Position numbers and translations under genes: made by a program. Of a DNA stretch of 15,928 bases, positions 1 to 6,254 are shown piece by piece. The DNA is from Treponema sp. (GTDB lineage: Bacteria; Spirochaetota; Spirochaetia; Treponematales; Breznakiellaceae), in NCBI GenBank assembly GCA_031266255.1, contig JAISBK010000174.1:1-15928 (forward strand), read 5' to 3'. The notes beneath the pieces were generated by a model, which saw only the letters and a list, made by a program, of their open reading frames with translations, was not told where the DNA came from and searched no databases. Within the stretch, counting starts at the first letter, position 1. The number at the start of each line of letters is the position of its first letter.

Positions 1-459
1 GAACAGGTTCACCTGTACCGGCGCAAAGACTTTGTCCAGGCCCAAAAATTTTCCGAACGGATGCAGACGTTAATGAACGCCTACCGGAACGGGCAGTTGA
101 CCAACGCGGATGTCATTGAAGAACTTAAAAAAATGGCCCAGGATATTGCCGCCGCCCACCGGGAAGGAAAAGCCCTCGGCCTGTCTTCGGAAGAACTTGC
201 GTTTTATCATGCTCTTTCCAATCCTCTACGCCAAAAAGATTATTACACCAATGAGGAGCTTAAAACCATAACCCAAGAATTGACCGAAACTCTGCGGAAA
301 AGCCGTACTATTGACTGGAACAGGAAAGAAGGTCCCCGGGCCGCCATGAAAATGCTCGTCAAGCGCCTGCTGAAAAAATACAAATATCCGCCAGAAGGCG
401 AGGAAGAAGCAATCAACACCGTCATCTCCCAATGTGAACTGTGGGTTGACGAAGCATAA
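1..459 (+). CDS. hsdR: Type I restriction enzyme HsdR subunit, C-terminal part (5' truncated by window)
   Basis: The reading frame is open from the first base and ends in TAA at 457-459, giving about 152 residues of a longer protein. It matches the helical C-terminal domain of type I restriction R subunits (DUF3387-like): an ELKKMAQDI helix, then LGLSSEELAFYHAL, TIDWNRKE and VKRLLKKYKYPP, in the order usual for HsdR. This domain is thought to contact the methylase/specificity core; the nuclease and helicase domains would lie upstream of the window. No stop or frameshift is visible in this part, so the full gene could be intact. Its stop lies 11 bp before an IS1-type end, so the insertion did not cut the gene. 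Family recognition is by memory of conserved motifs. Confidence 0.85.
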   Translation, partial: EQVHLYRRKDFVQAQKFSERMQTLMNAYRNGQLTNADVIEELKKMAQDIAAAHREGKALGLSSEELAFYHALSNPLRQKDYYTNEELKTITQELTETLRKSRTIDWNRKEGPRAAMKMLVKRLLKKYKYPPEGEEEAINTVISQCELWVDEA

Positions 460-470
460 TTATAATTTTT

Positions 471-955
471 GGTAGATGGCAGCCCATCATAAAGTTCAAG
501 CAAAGAAATTGATCCAGTTTTTCGTCCAGTTCATAAATGTTTCAATGTATCAAACCTACTCTCCCAAAAAACCAGATGTTTATTGCAAAGGCAACGACAA
601 TCTTGTGCATCTGTTCCGTCTTTGAAAAACTCAAGCCCTTTCCTCACTAACTGCGCTCACCAGGTGCGCAGCGATAGATGCTTCCGCTCTATCTTTTGCG
701 TGTTTTTCTTCGTAACCCTCAGAACCTCCGGTAAAAACCACTCGTAATACGCATAGTTCCCATCGGTATAGACGTTCCCCATGTCAAGCGGTTTAAGCAG
801 TTTGTCAAAATTCCCCTGTTCCCTCGTCCCAAACCAAAAAGCTATGGTATCACCGGTCTCTTGGTCTATAGCCCACCACAGCCAGATTTGATGCTTCTTA
901 TCGTGATAAAAACTTCCCATTTCATCCATCTCTATGCTAATAGTGATGTTTTTAA
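471..955 (-). mobile_element. IS1-family insertion sequence remnant (3' end and terminal repeat kept, 5' end lost)
   Basis: A decayed IS1-like element on the minus strand. At 471-484 the sequence GGTAGATGGCAGCC resembles the IS1-family terminal repeat, which also starts GGT and carries ATG and a GCC block, and it lies just outside the 3' end of the transposase remnant, where that repeat is expected. I found no matching inverted copy on the other side, and no convincing InsA coding sequence. The element therefore seems truncated at about 950-1030, where it abuts the helicase remnant. The left boundary is good to a few bases; the right boundary is approximate. Confidence 0.7.
542..955 (-). pseudogene. 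IS1-type InsB transposase, broken by a stop and a frameshift
   Basis: The intact stretch (929-660) encodes MDEMGSFYHDKKHQIWLWWA, a TDGNYAYY block and KKNTQKIERKHLSLRT, which match the InsB DDE domain: the EMDE acidic motif, the TDG motif and the TQRIERHNLNLR block. In-frame residues ITISIE just upstream extend the match. After LRTW the frame meets TGA at 657-659. The same frame continues as AQLVRKGL, then near position 630 the homology moves to another frame, which reads SFSKTEQMHKIVVAFAINIW and stops at 542-544. One nonsense change plus a one-base shift therefore restore a full InsB C-terminus. The gene cannot make active transposase as it stands. Confidence 0.8.
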
Positions 956-1036
956 GAGCATGTTTGATACAATGATTTTAGAATCATTACCCAAACTCTT
1001 CCGAGTATAATTCCCGAAGCGTATCCGGTTCGCTGA

Positions 1037-1489
1037 ATAAAAGGCGGTGAAACCGGGGAAGCATTTAAATGCGCCAAGACCATAGACGCGGAACCGTAGG
1101 TAACGTTTTGGCTCCGTAATGTTGCACGGTACCCCGCCTCTTTCAAATTACCCACGTCATCGGATTTTTTCTATCCTGACTTTGTAGCCATGCTCAACGA
1201 TGGCCGTATACTGGTAGTCGAGTACAAAGGTGCTCATCTTGCCGAAACTCCGGATACCAAAGAAAAAGCAAGCATCGGCGAAATATGGGCAAAACGCTCA
1301 AAAGGCAAAGCCTTGTTCCTGCTTACCACGGTTAAAAAAAGCGGAAAAACCCTTGAAGCGCAAATAAAGGAAAAAATTCGGGACTTGTCAAGAGTCAGGA
1401 AAATTGCACCCCCTAAGTGTTTGATCTATGTCTTGGATTCAAGTAGGGATTTCTTGTCGAACTCAGGCTATTATAAAACGGCTATCTGA
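1037..1489 (+). pseudogene. C-terminal remnant of a DEAD/DEAH helicase, type III restriction (Res)-like
   Basis: The longest clean frame runs 1190-1489 and contains LNDGRILVVEYKGAHL, KEKASIGEIWAKRSKGKALF and LLTTVKK. This is the PD-(D/E)xK-like C-terminal segment (D...EYK) seen in Res-type restriction helicases. The same frame upstream continues the family pattern: EAFKCAKTIDAEP, then TAG at 1097-1099, then VTFWLRNVARYPASFKLPTS and FFYPDFVAM. Homology therefore crosses a stop codon, and no helicase motifs remain. The last ~35 residues look foreign, because from about 1400 the DNA matches an insertion-sequence end. I read this as a gene truncated at both ends plus a nonsense mutation. A short protein started at 1190 is possible but unlikely to work. 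Confidence 0.72.
1417..1464 (-). repeat. Diverged insertion-sequence terminus, copy A
   Basis: On the minus strand this stretch reads GAGTTCGACAAGA (1464-1452), 21 bases, then CATAGATCAAACAC (1430-1417). The same two blocks, exact over 13 and 14 bases, occur on the plus strand at 15211-15223 and 15256-15269, spaced by 32 bases and followed by a transposase start. Copy A has no transposase behind it; the DNA runs straight into the helicase remnant. It is best read as the stranded end of the same kind of element, inserted in the opposite orientation. Confidence 0.65.
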
Positions 1490-1514
1490 AAAACACGGCT
1501 TTTTTCAGATAGCC
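1480..1514. terminator. 14-bp perfect hairpin, possible bidirectional terminator
   Basis: GGCTATCTGAAAAA (1480-1493) and TTTTTCAGATAGCC (1501-1514) are exact inverted repeats around a 7-base loop. The A-run at the inner end of one arm and T-run of the other make it AT-rich near the loop. It overlaps the stop codon of the helicase remnant. A second T-run follows at about 1530. It could stop transcription from either side, or be a relic of the adjacent mobile element. Confidence 0.5.
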
Positions 1515-1858
1515 AGAAGGAGAGGTACGTTTTTTTACATTACCATAAATTGAAAACGCCATTTGAATATTCCGCTGCTATAGCGGTGCATCCTTAATTG
1601 AATTATATTATAAAAGGATTTGTTTGTAAATACAATTCGATTAAAAATCGTAAAAAATGTACAGTACGTTGCTTTTATCCACCGGGTACTTTACTATAAA
1701 GGATACGATGCGAACGTACGGTGTCATGGAACGAATCAGGAAGGGTAAGCCCCTAGGAGAACCTGGGGGTTTCCTTGTATTATAGCGGTATACTATGAAC
1801 TAAATCATCGGTTGTACGTGTATACTGCTGATGAAGCGTAGCGGAAATGAGGTAGAAA
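1515..1858. other. Intergenic stretch without a recognised gene
   Basis: About 340 bases between the degraded zone and the ModE-like gene. The first half is AT-rich. The second half (about 1670-1775) is more GC-balanced and ends in a strong hairpin, which is what a short leader or small RNA would look like. No known riboswitch, tRNA, SRP RNA or tmRNA consensus was recognised. Two TATACT boxes (1789-1794 and 1821-1826) are candidate -10 elements for the downstream gene, but neither has a convincing -35 partner. Confidence 0.4.
1747..1772 (+). terminator. Terminator-like hairpin upstream of the ModE-like gene
   Basis: CCCCTAGG (1750-1757) and CCTGGGGG (1762-1769) pair around the tetraloop AGAA with one G-T wobble. 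The flanking AAG/TTT extends the stem to about 11 bp. The downstream tract (TTTCCTTGTATT) is only moderately T-rich. It could end a small transcript arising from 1600-1750 or act in the leader of the next gene. Confidence 0.45.
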
Positions 1859-2260
1859 ATGGCGGATAAGAAACCATCGAGAGATTCCCTGTCCATACTG
1901 GAGAAAAAGGTAAAGCCTGTGGCAAAGGTTTTTTTGGTTAACTCTGATGCCGAGAAATGTTTTTGCGGCCCAGGGATGATAAAACTCTTGATGGCCATTA
2001 AGCAAACCGGTAATGTTCGTCAAGCCTGTGAAAACATGGAGATGTCCTACAGTAAGGGCTGGAAACTCCTCAAAGGACTGGAAACCTGGATTGGGTTTCC
2101 CTTAACGGTTCGCCGGCAAGGGGGCAAAGGGGGCGGTGAAGCCTATCTTACTGATAAGGGCTCACTCTTTTTAGAAAAACACCAGGCATTCTTACAGGAA
2201 TGTCAACAAGCGGTGCAGCATGTATTTGAGCAGTATTACCCCGAAGAAGTAGCTAACTAG
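1859..2260 (+). CDS. ModE-type winged-helix regulator, DNA-binding domain only
   Basis: A 133-residue protein. Residues 38-110 match the LysR-like winged helix of ModE: a helix LLMAIKQTGNVRQACENM, the recognition region MSYSKGWKLLKGLE, and the wing QGGKGGGEAYLTDKG, the hallmark of this family. E. coli ModE is about twice as long because of C-terminal molybdate-binding (MOP/TOBE) domains; these are absent here, so any metal sensing must come from elsewhere. The N-terminal ~25 residues are charged and not recognised. GAGGT sits 5-6 bases before ATG and supports the start. The gene converges on moaA with a 14-base gap, which suggests, but does not prove, a role in molybdenum cofactor or molybdoenzyme control. 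Confidence 0.82.
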   Translation: MADKKPSRDSLSILEKKVKPVAKVFLVNSDAEKCFCGPGMIKLLMAIKQTGNVRQACENMEMSYSKGWKLLKGLETWIGFPLTVRRQGGKGGGEAYLTDKGSLFLEKHQAFLQECQQAVQHVFEQYYPEEVAN

Positions 2261-2274
2261 ACGAATTGCGTGGC

Positions 2275-3261
2275 TCAACCCCCAATAGCAACCATGGCTC
2301 GTTTCTCAAGGATTTCTTCGGGAGGCTGAGAGGCCATATCGGTAAAACAATGGGAAGCAGGCTTCATGGCAACCGTTTCTACAAAAGCCTGGCGTATGGC
2401 TTCGTTGGTTTTATCCGGGTCACGGAGTATGGATTTGAGGTCTATCCCGGAAGCATAGCATAAACAAGGTTTTAACATACCTTCAGCGGTGAGCCTTATG
2501 CGGTTACAGGTATGACAAAACCTATGACTCAAGGCACTGATGAAACCGATTTTTCCCTTAAAGCCGGGGATACGATAGTAAACCGCAGGGCCTGCCCCCT
2601 GGGATGCCGTATCTTCGGTGATCCCCGGGTAGGTCTCATAAAGCCCTCGAAGAATCGTATCATGGACTATCCCTTTGAAAGCCTTACCATATCCAATGGG
2701 CATCATCTCGATAAACCGTACATCCAAGGGCAATACCCTGGCGAGTTCAACTAAGCCCGTCCATTGAGGTTTCCCTCCGTTATCAATAAGTACAGCATTG
2801 ATCTTTACCTGTATATTACGGGTAACACTCTCGTGTATTGCCTGGATAATGTCATCCAAACCGCGATATCCGGTAGTCATCCTGAACCGTTCACCATCAA
2901 GACTGTCTAGGCTGATGTTAATTCCGTCAATTCCCGCAGCACACAAGGCGTCAAGATGCCTGCTCAGAAGCACTCCATTGGTGGTGAGGCTCACTTTGCT
3001 AATCCCTGCGGTGTTTTTAAGCTGCCTCACCAAATCCGGCACTCCTTCCCGAAGCAAAGGCTCTCCCCCGGTGATCTTAATCAAATGAATACCCAAAGAA
3101 ACGCCTTGGATACAGGCCCTGAGGATTTCCTCATAACTCAAAATTTCAGTTTCAGGCAGGCTGCGGATTTTCTGAGGCATACAATAGATACACCGAAGAT
3201 TACATCGGTCGGTTATCGAAATCCGCATATAATCAATCGTCCGGTTAAAGGGATCAAGCAT
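2275..3261 (-). CDS. moaA: GTP 3',8-cyclase MoaA (molybdenum cofactor synthesis, step 1)
   Basis: A radical-SAM enzyme that converts GTP to 3',8-cyclo-7,8-dihydro-GTP, the precursor for cyclic pyranopterin monophosphate, in the cytoplasm. The 328 residues are full length for the family. The SAM cluster motif is CNLRCIYC (C20, C24, C27). The C-terminal GTP-binding cluster is C249-x2-C252-x13-C266. GGEP is at 65-68, and the protein ends in the conserved GG tail (AIGG). The start ATG lies inside the end of the upstream kinase gene (8-base overlap, ATGCTTGA). A perfect AGGAGG sits 12 bases before it within the kinase codons, so translation is probably coupled. No moaC, moaE or mog gene is in the window, so the rest of the pathway must be elsewhere. 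Confidence 0.95.
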   Translation of the reverse strand: MLDPFNRTIDYMRISITDRCNLRCIYCMPQKIRSLPETEILSYEEILRACIQGVSLGIHLIKITGGEPLLREGVPDLVRQLKNTAGISKVSLTTNGVLLSRHLDALCAAGIDGINISLDSLDGERFRMTTGYRGLDDIIQAIHESVTRNIQVKINAVLIDNGGKPQWTGLVELARVLPLDVRFIEMMPIGYGKAFKGIVHDTILRGLYETYPGITEDTASQGAGPAVYYRIPGFKGKIGFISALSHRFCHTCNRIRLTAEGMLKPCLCYASGIDLKSILRDPDKTNEAIRQAFVETVAMKPASHCFTDMASQPPEEILEKRAMVAIGG

Positions 3262-4765
3262 ACCCTAACCAGGCCTCCTGGTACGTGTATAGTTCCGGTA
3301 TCCTGGTTTTTAAGACTTCTTGATAGATTATCTCAAAATCCTCGGAGAGATCCGATAGTTTCTTACCGGTCAACGCCATTTTACCGGTCATCGCTGCTCC
3401 CAAAGCAGTAGCTTCAGCTATACTGGTGAGAAAAACCTGGTTGTTGGGTAGGGCCGCGGCAAGGAGGGTATGGTACCCCTGGTTGTTTCTAAACCCTCCT
3501 TCAGTAAAAATCGCGGTTCCCGGGATAAGGCCGATTTGTTCCAGGGCGGTGAGCGTCTGCATGACCAGGGATATATCCAAAAGCGCGATGCCTTGTTCGT
3601 AATGCTTAAAAACCTGGGGGATCTCCTTTCCTTGGGCAATAGTGGTAAAGGAATACTCCCGGCCATCCTCAATAACCCGATCTTGAGACCGGGGAAACCT
3701 GCCTGAACCAGGGGTAAGCCCCGGCATGAGGAAGGCCCTTTTTTGAGCGAGCAGGGAACAGTACCGCTCTCGATCAAAACGAGGCAGTTCCTGCTGCCCG
3801 TGCATATCCATAAGCAAGCGGGACCAGGTTTCAAATTCCTGACCTCCTGGAAAGATCGCGGTTTTTACCGGTGTTCCAAAGGCAGAAATATTGAAAAAGA
3901 CCACCTTGCCCAGTTCTTCCGGAGTGAATCCGTATACCGATACGGGATTCATCAGAACACACCAGGTTCCGGTCGAATTGAGTACAAACCCTCGTTCCCC
4001 TTGTTTGGCAAAATGAGGGAGCAGGGAAGCATTGGAGTCATGGATACCCAGGGTAATGAGTACCTCCTCCTTAAGACCGGTTTTCCGGGCAAATGCTGGG
4101 CTAAGGGTTCCCAGCACATCCCAAGACGCCCCCAGCCGATTCGGCATGAGCGGCGCTACTCCTAAGCCCTTGGCCACTGAGGAAAGGCAGCCTTGCCGCT
4201 GATCCCACAGGTAGCTATGACAGCCCATATAGGTTCCCTCAGCTCCGGTTTTACCTGAAAACCGATATCCCCAGTATTGGGGGTACTGCAGGAGATGGAT
4301 CGTCTGTTTGAAGCCTTCGGGATACTGTTCCTTGGCGAAATAGATTCCTTTACCGGTGTTGATCAGGGCCTTAAAAGCAGGGGTACCGGTTTCTTCCTGG
4401 AGCGCCTCGGGAGAACCAAACCGGGCATAGAAACGTGCATGAAATGCATCTCCCGGCTCATGGGTGTAGTACACACAAGGCATCGAAGGCTTCCCGTCTT
4501 TTCCTACCCCCACAAAAGTAGCCCCATGAGTGCTCAAGGCTATCCCCTTAATCGGATATCTCTGGGCATACTGAGCGACTTGTTCGGTGAACCAGTCTTC
4601 CATAGCCGTAAGATCATGGATTTCAAGCCCATCCATAAGAAGAGGCGGAAAATTCCGGTACCGGGCATCAACCAATGTCAAGGCATCATCATAAACTGCC
4701 ACTTTCTTATTGGTCATCCCAATATCGATCACTGCAATTGCATATTCCACCCTATCCCTCCCCAT
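3254..4765 (-). CDS. FGGY-family carbohydrate kinase
   Basis: Likely phosphorylates a sugar or sugar alcohol with ATP in the cytoplasm. The N-terminal phosphate-binding motif IDIGMTNKK is at residues 13-21, and LGIHDSNASLLPH (239-251) carries the probable catalytic Asp243. NSTGTW (263-268) and TEGGFRNNQGYH near the C-terminus fit the ATPase core of FGGY kinases. The ~500-residue length is normal. Overall style resembles L-rhamnulose/L-fuculose kinases, but the substrate cannot be fixed by eye. The start may be GTG at 4748-4750, not ATG at 4763-4765: GGGGAGG lies just before the GTG, and family members usually begin only a few residues before the IDIG strand. It starts 2 bases after the dehydrogenase stop and overlaps moaA, so the three genes form an operon. 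Confidence 0.9.
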   Translation of the reverse strand: MGRDRVEYAIAVIDIGMTNKKVAVYDDALTLVDARYRNFPPLLMDGLEIHDLTAMEDWFTEQVAQYAQRYPIKGIALSTHGATFVGVGKDGKPSMPCVYYTHEPGDAFHARFYARFGSPEALQEETGTPAFKALINTGKGIYFAKEQYPEGFKQTIHLLQYPQYWGYRFSGKTGAEGTYMGCHSYLWDQRQGCLSSVAKGLGVAPLMPNRLGASWDVLGTLSPAFARKTGLKEEVLITLGIHDSNASLLPHFAKQGERGFVLNSTGTWCVLMNPVSVYGFTPEELGKVVFFNISAFGTPVKTAIFPGGQEFETWSRLLMDMHGQQELPRFDRERYCSLLAQKRAFLMPGLTPGSGRFPRSQDRVIEDGREYSFTTIAQGKEIPQVFKHYEQGIALLDISLVMQTLTALEQIGLIPGTAIFTEGGFRNNQGYHTLLAAALPNNQVFLTSIAEATALGAAMTGKMALTGKKLSDLSEDFEIIYQEVLKTRIPELYTYQEAWLGYA

Positions 4766-4767
4766 AC

Positions 4768-6063
4768 CTAGTGTAACATTATCTGACCGCCGGTAACAGG
4801 AACCGCCTGACCAGTCTCATACTCCTGTTCTATAATATAGTAGATTGCCCGCATCACATCCGGACCAGTACAGCCCCGTTTCATCGGAATCTTGCCTTCA
4901 TAATGGGCCTTCACATCCGCGATGTACCGAGCGCCCGGTACCTTACCGGCTCGCAGGTATTGTACGAACAACCCTGTTTCCGGGTCAGACCAGCGGGGGC
5001 CGTCAAAGAAATTACCGGGACAAACGGCATTTACCTTGATGTTATAGTCCACCAGTTCCAGGGCAAAGCTCTCGATCAATCCGATACTACCGAATTTTCC
5101 CCCTGTATAAGCGCCGTTTTTATTTGAGCCTGCAAGTCCGGCCTTGGAATTGATCTGGATGATGTCGGTCTTCCAATGCGGAGCGGTCCGGTGCTGTTCT
5201 CTGAACAATAAACCCGCATGTTTGGCGATAAGAAAAAATCCGGTATAATTGATATCCGTAACCAAGGTAAAATCTTGCAAGTTCTGTTCCAGTACGCTTC
5301 CGGCTTTAAGTACCCCTGCATTGCTGATACAGATATCCAATCCGCCAGCAGTTTGCACGATGGTCTTAAACAGGGCAATTACTGATGCTTCATTTGCTAC
5401 ATCGACTATTACAGGAATCGCCGCAGTCCGTTTCTCCCGGGTATTTATCTGCTTTGCCAGGGTTTCCGCATCCTCAAAATTGCAATCCGCGATAAACACC
5501 AATGCCCCTGAAGTAGCAAGGCTCCGGGCTATGATTTCGCCAATACCTTGAGCGCCGCCGGTTACAAGGGCGATCTTATCTCTCACAATCTCAGCCCGAT
5601 GAGTAGCATCGAAACCAGAAGCGGGAAGGGGTATTTTTTTCTTGAGAAAGGAATCGTTTCGTGTCTCCATCCGTTCTTTGGCAGCATCAAAATCCCGGTC
5701 TATCCAATAGATCCCCTGGACCGTATCGGCATCTTTCACCACTACACAGGAAGGTGTCTTTTTGCTCATTTCAGTCCTCCACGCCGCTGCTTCCACCCCG
5801 GCAGGGGCACGGTCGAATTCCCAGGCAGTATAGACATCCCGTAAGACTTTGGCAGCATACTCGGTATCTAACCCGCCCTGGGCGGATTGAGAATCAGACC
5901 GGGCAGGGGCAATATCGAATATCAGGGCCTCCGAAGGTATCTCGGTTTCTCCCCGAGGACTCGGCATAAGCACCCAGGGGTCTTTTCCGGTATTGATATA
6001 AAGCCCTCGGATAATAGGTATAATTGCGGTGTGATCCACTGGTTTTTGTTCAGATATTTCCAT
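4768..6063 (-). CDS. Short-chain dehydrogenase, sorbitol-6-phosphate dehydrogenase-like, with N-terminal extension
   Basis: NAD(P)-dependent oxidoreductase, cytoplasmic. I chose ATG at 6061-6063 because GGGAGA sits 7 bases upstream; the frame stays open to an ATG at 6103-6105 (445 residues), which has no ribosome site. In the longer numbering the Rossmann motif TGGAQGIG is at 182-189, NAG at 262-264, the catalytic Ser at 320 and YTGGK (Tyr333, Lys337) follow, so the active site is complete. The end, GQAVPVTGGQIML, is typical of SrlD-like enzymes. Residues before ~170 are not part of a normal ~260-residue SDR and I do not recognise them. Related bifunctional enzymes carry a class II aldolase before the SDR, but this extension is too short for one. 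It is first gene of the operon with the kinase and moaA. Confidence 0.85.
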   Translation of the reverse strand: MEISEQKPVDHTAIIPIIRGLYINTGKDPWVLMPSPRGETEIPSEALIFDIAPARSDSQSAQGGLDTEYAAKVLRDVYTAWEFDRAPAGVEAAAWRTEMSKKTPSCVVVKDADTVQGIYWIDRDFDAAKERMETRNDSFLKKKIPLPASGFDATHRAEIVRDKIALVTGGAQGIGEIIARSLATSGALVFIADCNFEDAETLAKQINTREKRTAAIPVIVDVANEASVIALFKTIVQTAGGLDICISNAGVLKAGSVLEQNLQDFTLVTDINYTGFFLIAKHAGLLFREQHRTAPHWKTDIIQINSKAGLAGSNKNGAYTGGKFGSIGLIESFALELVDYNIKVNAVCPGNFFDGPRWSDPETGLFVQYLRAGKVPGARYIADVKAHYEGKIPMKRGCTGPDVMRAIYYIIEQEYETGQAVPVTGGQIMLH

Positions 6064-6116
6064 ATACAAATCTCCCATGTCGTATATTTTCTGCATAGAT
6101 TGCAAGCCGTGATGCT

Positions 6117-6148
6117 AAAAACTCCCCGGCAAGAGGATTTTCCGGGGA
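6117..6148 (-). terminator. GC hairpin followed by U-run in the leader of the dehydrogenase operon
   Basis: On the minus strand TCCCCGG (6148-6142) pairs with CCGGGGA (6129-6123) across a 12-base loop, and five T follow at 6121-6117. This is a standard intrinsic-terminator shape. It lies downstream of the promoter at 6195-6223 and upstream of the dehydrogenase start, so it could attenuate that operon. Alternatively it simply stops read-through from the DUF115 gene, which ends at 6255. Confidence 0.6.
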
Positions 6149-6194
6149 AAAGAATCTCCACCGAGGCTCCACTAATATGAATTCATCTAGGGTT

Positions 6195-6223
6195 ATTATA
6201 TAGTATTCAGACCAGTATGTCAG
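6195..6223 (-). promoter_or_regulatory. Near-consensus sigma-70 promoter for the dehydrogenase-kinase-moaA operon
   Basis: On the minus strand CTGACA (6223-6218) is followed after exactly 17 bases by TATAAT (6200-6195): five of six and six of six matches to consensus. Transcription would start near 6188, leaving a leader of about 125 bases before the ATG at 6063. A 10-base palindrome, ATGAATTCAT (6177-6186), lies just at the start of that leader and could be an operator. Confidence 0.7.
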
Positions 6224-6254
6224 TACAGACTTCATAAAATATAACGACTCTCCA

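Noticed and set aside
971..988. AATGATT-TTAG-AATCATT hairpin near the IS1/helicase join
   Set aside because: Seven AT-rich base pairs are too weak and common to claim as a terminator or attachment site.
952..1155. A 67-codon minus-strand frame between the IS1 and helicase remnants
   Set aside because: No recognisable InsA or other family sequence, and it overlaps helicase homology on the plus strand; most likely a chance frame.
1600..1775. Moco riboswitch, SRP RNA or 6S RNA
   Set aside because: None of the consensus sequences I know for these RNAs could be placed; only a generic hairpin is visible.
2956..3411. A 151-codon plus-strand frame across the moaA-kinase junction
   Set aside because: Antisense to two well-supported coding genes; no start signal or motif.
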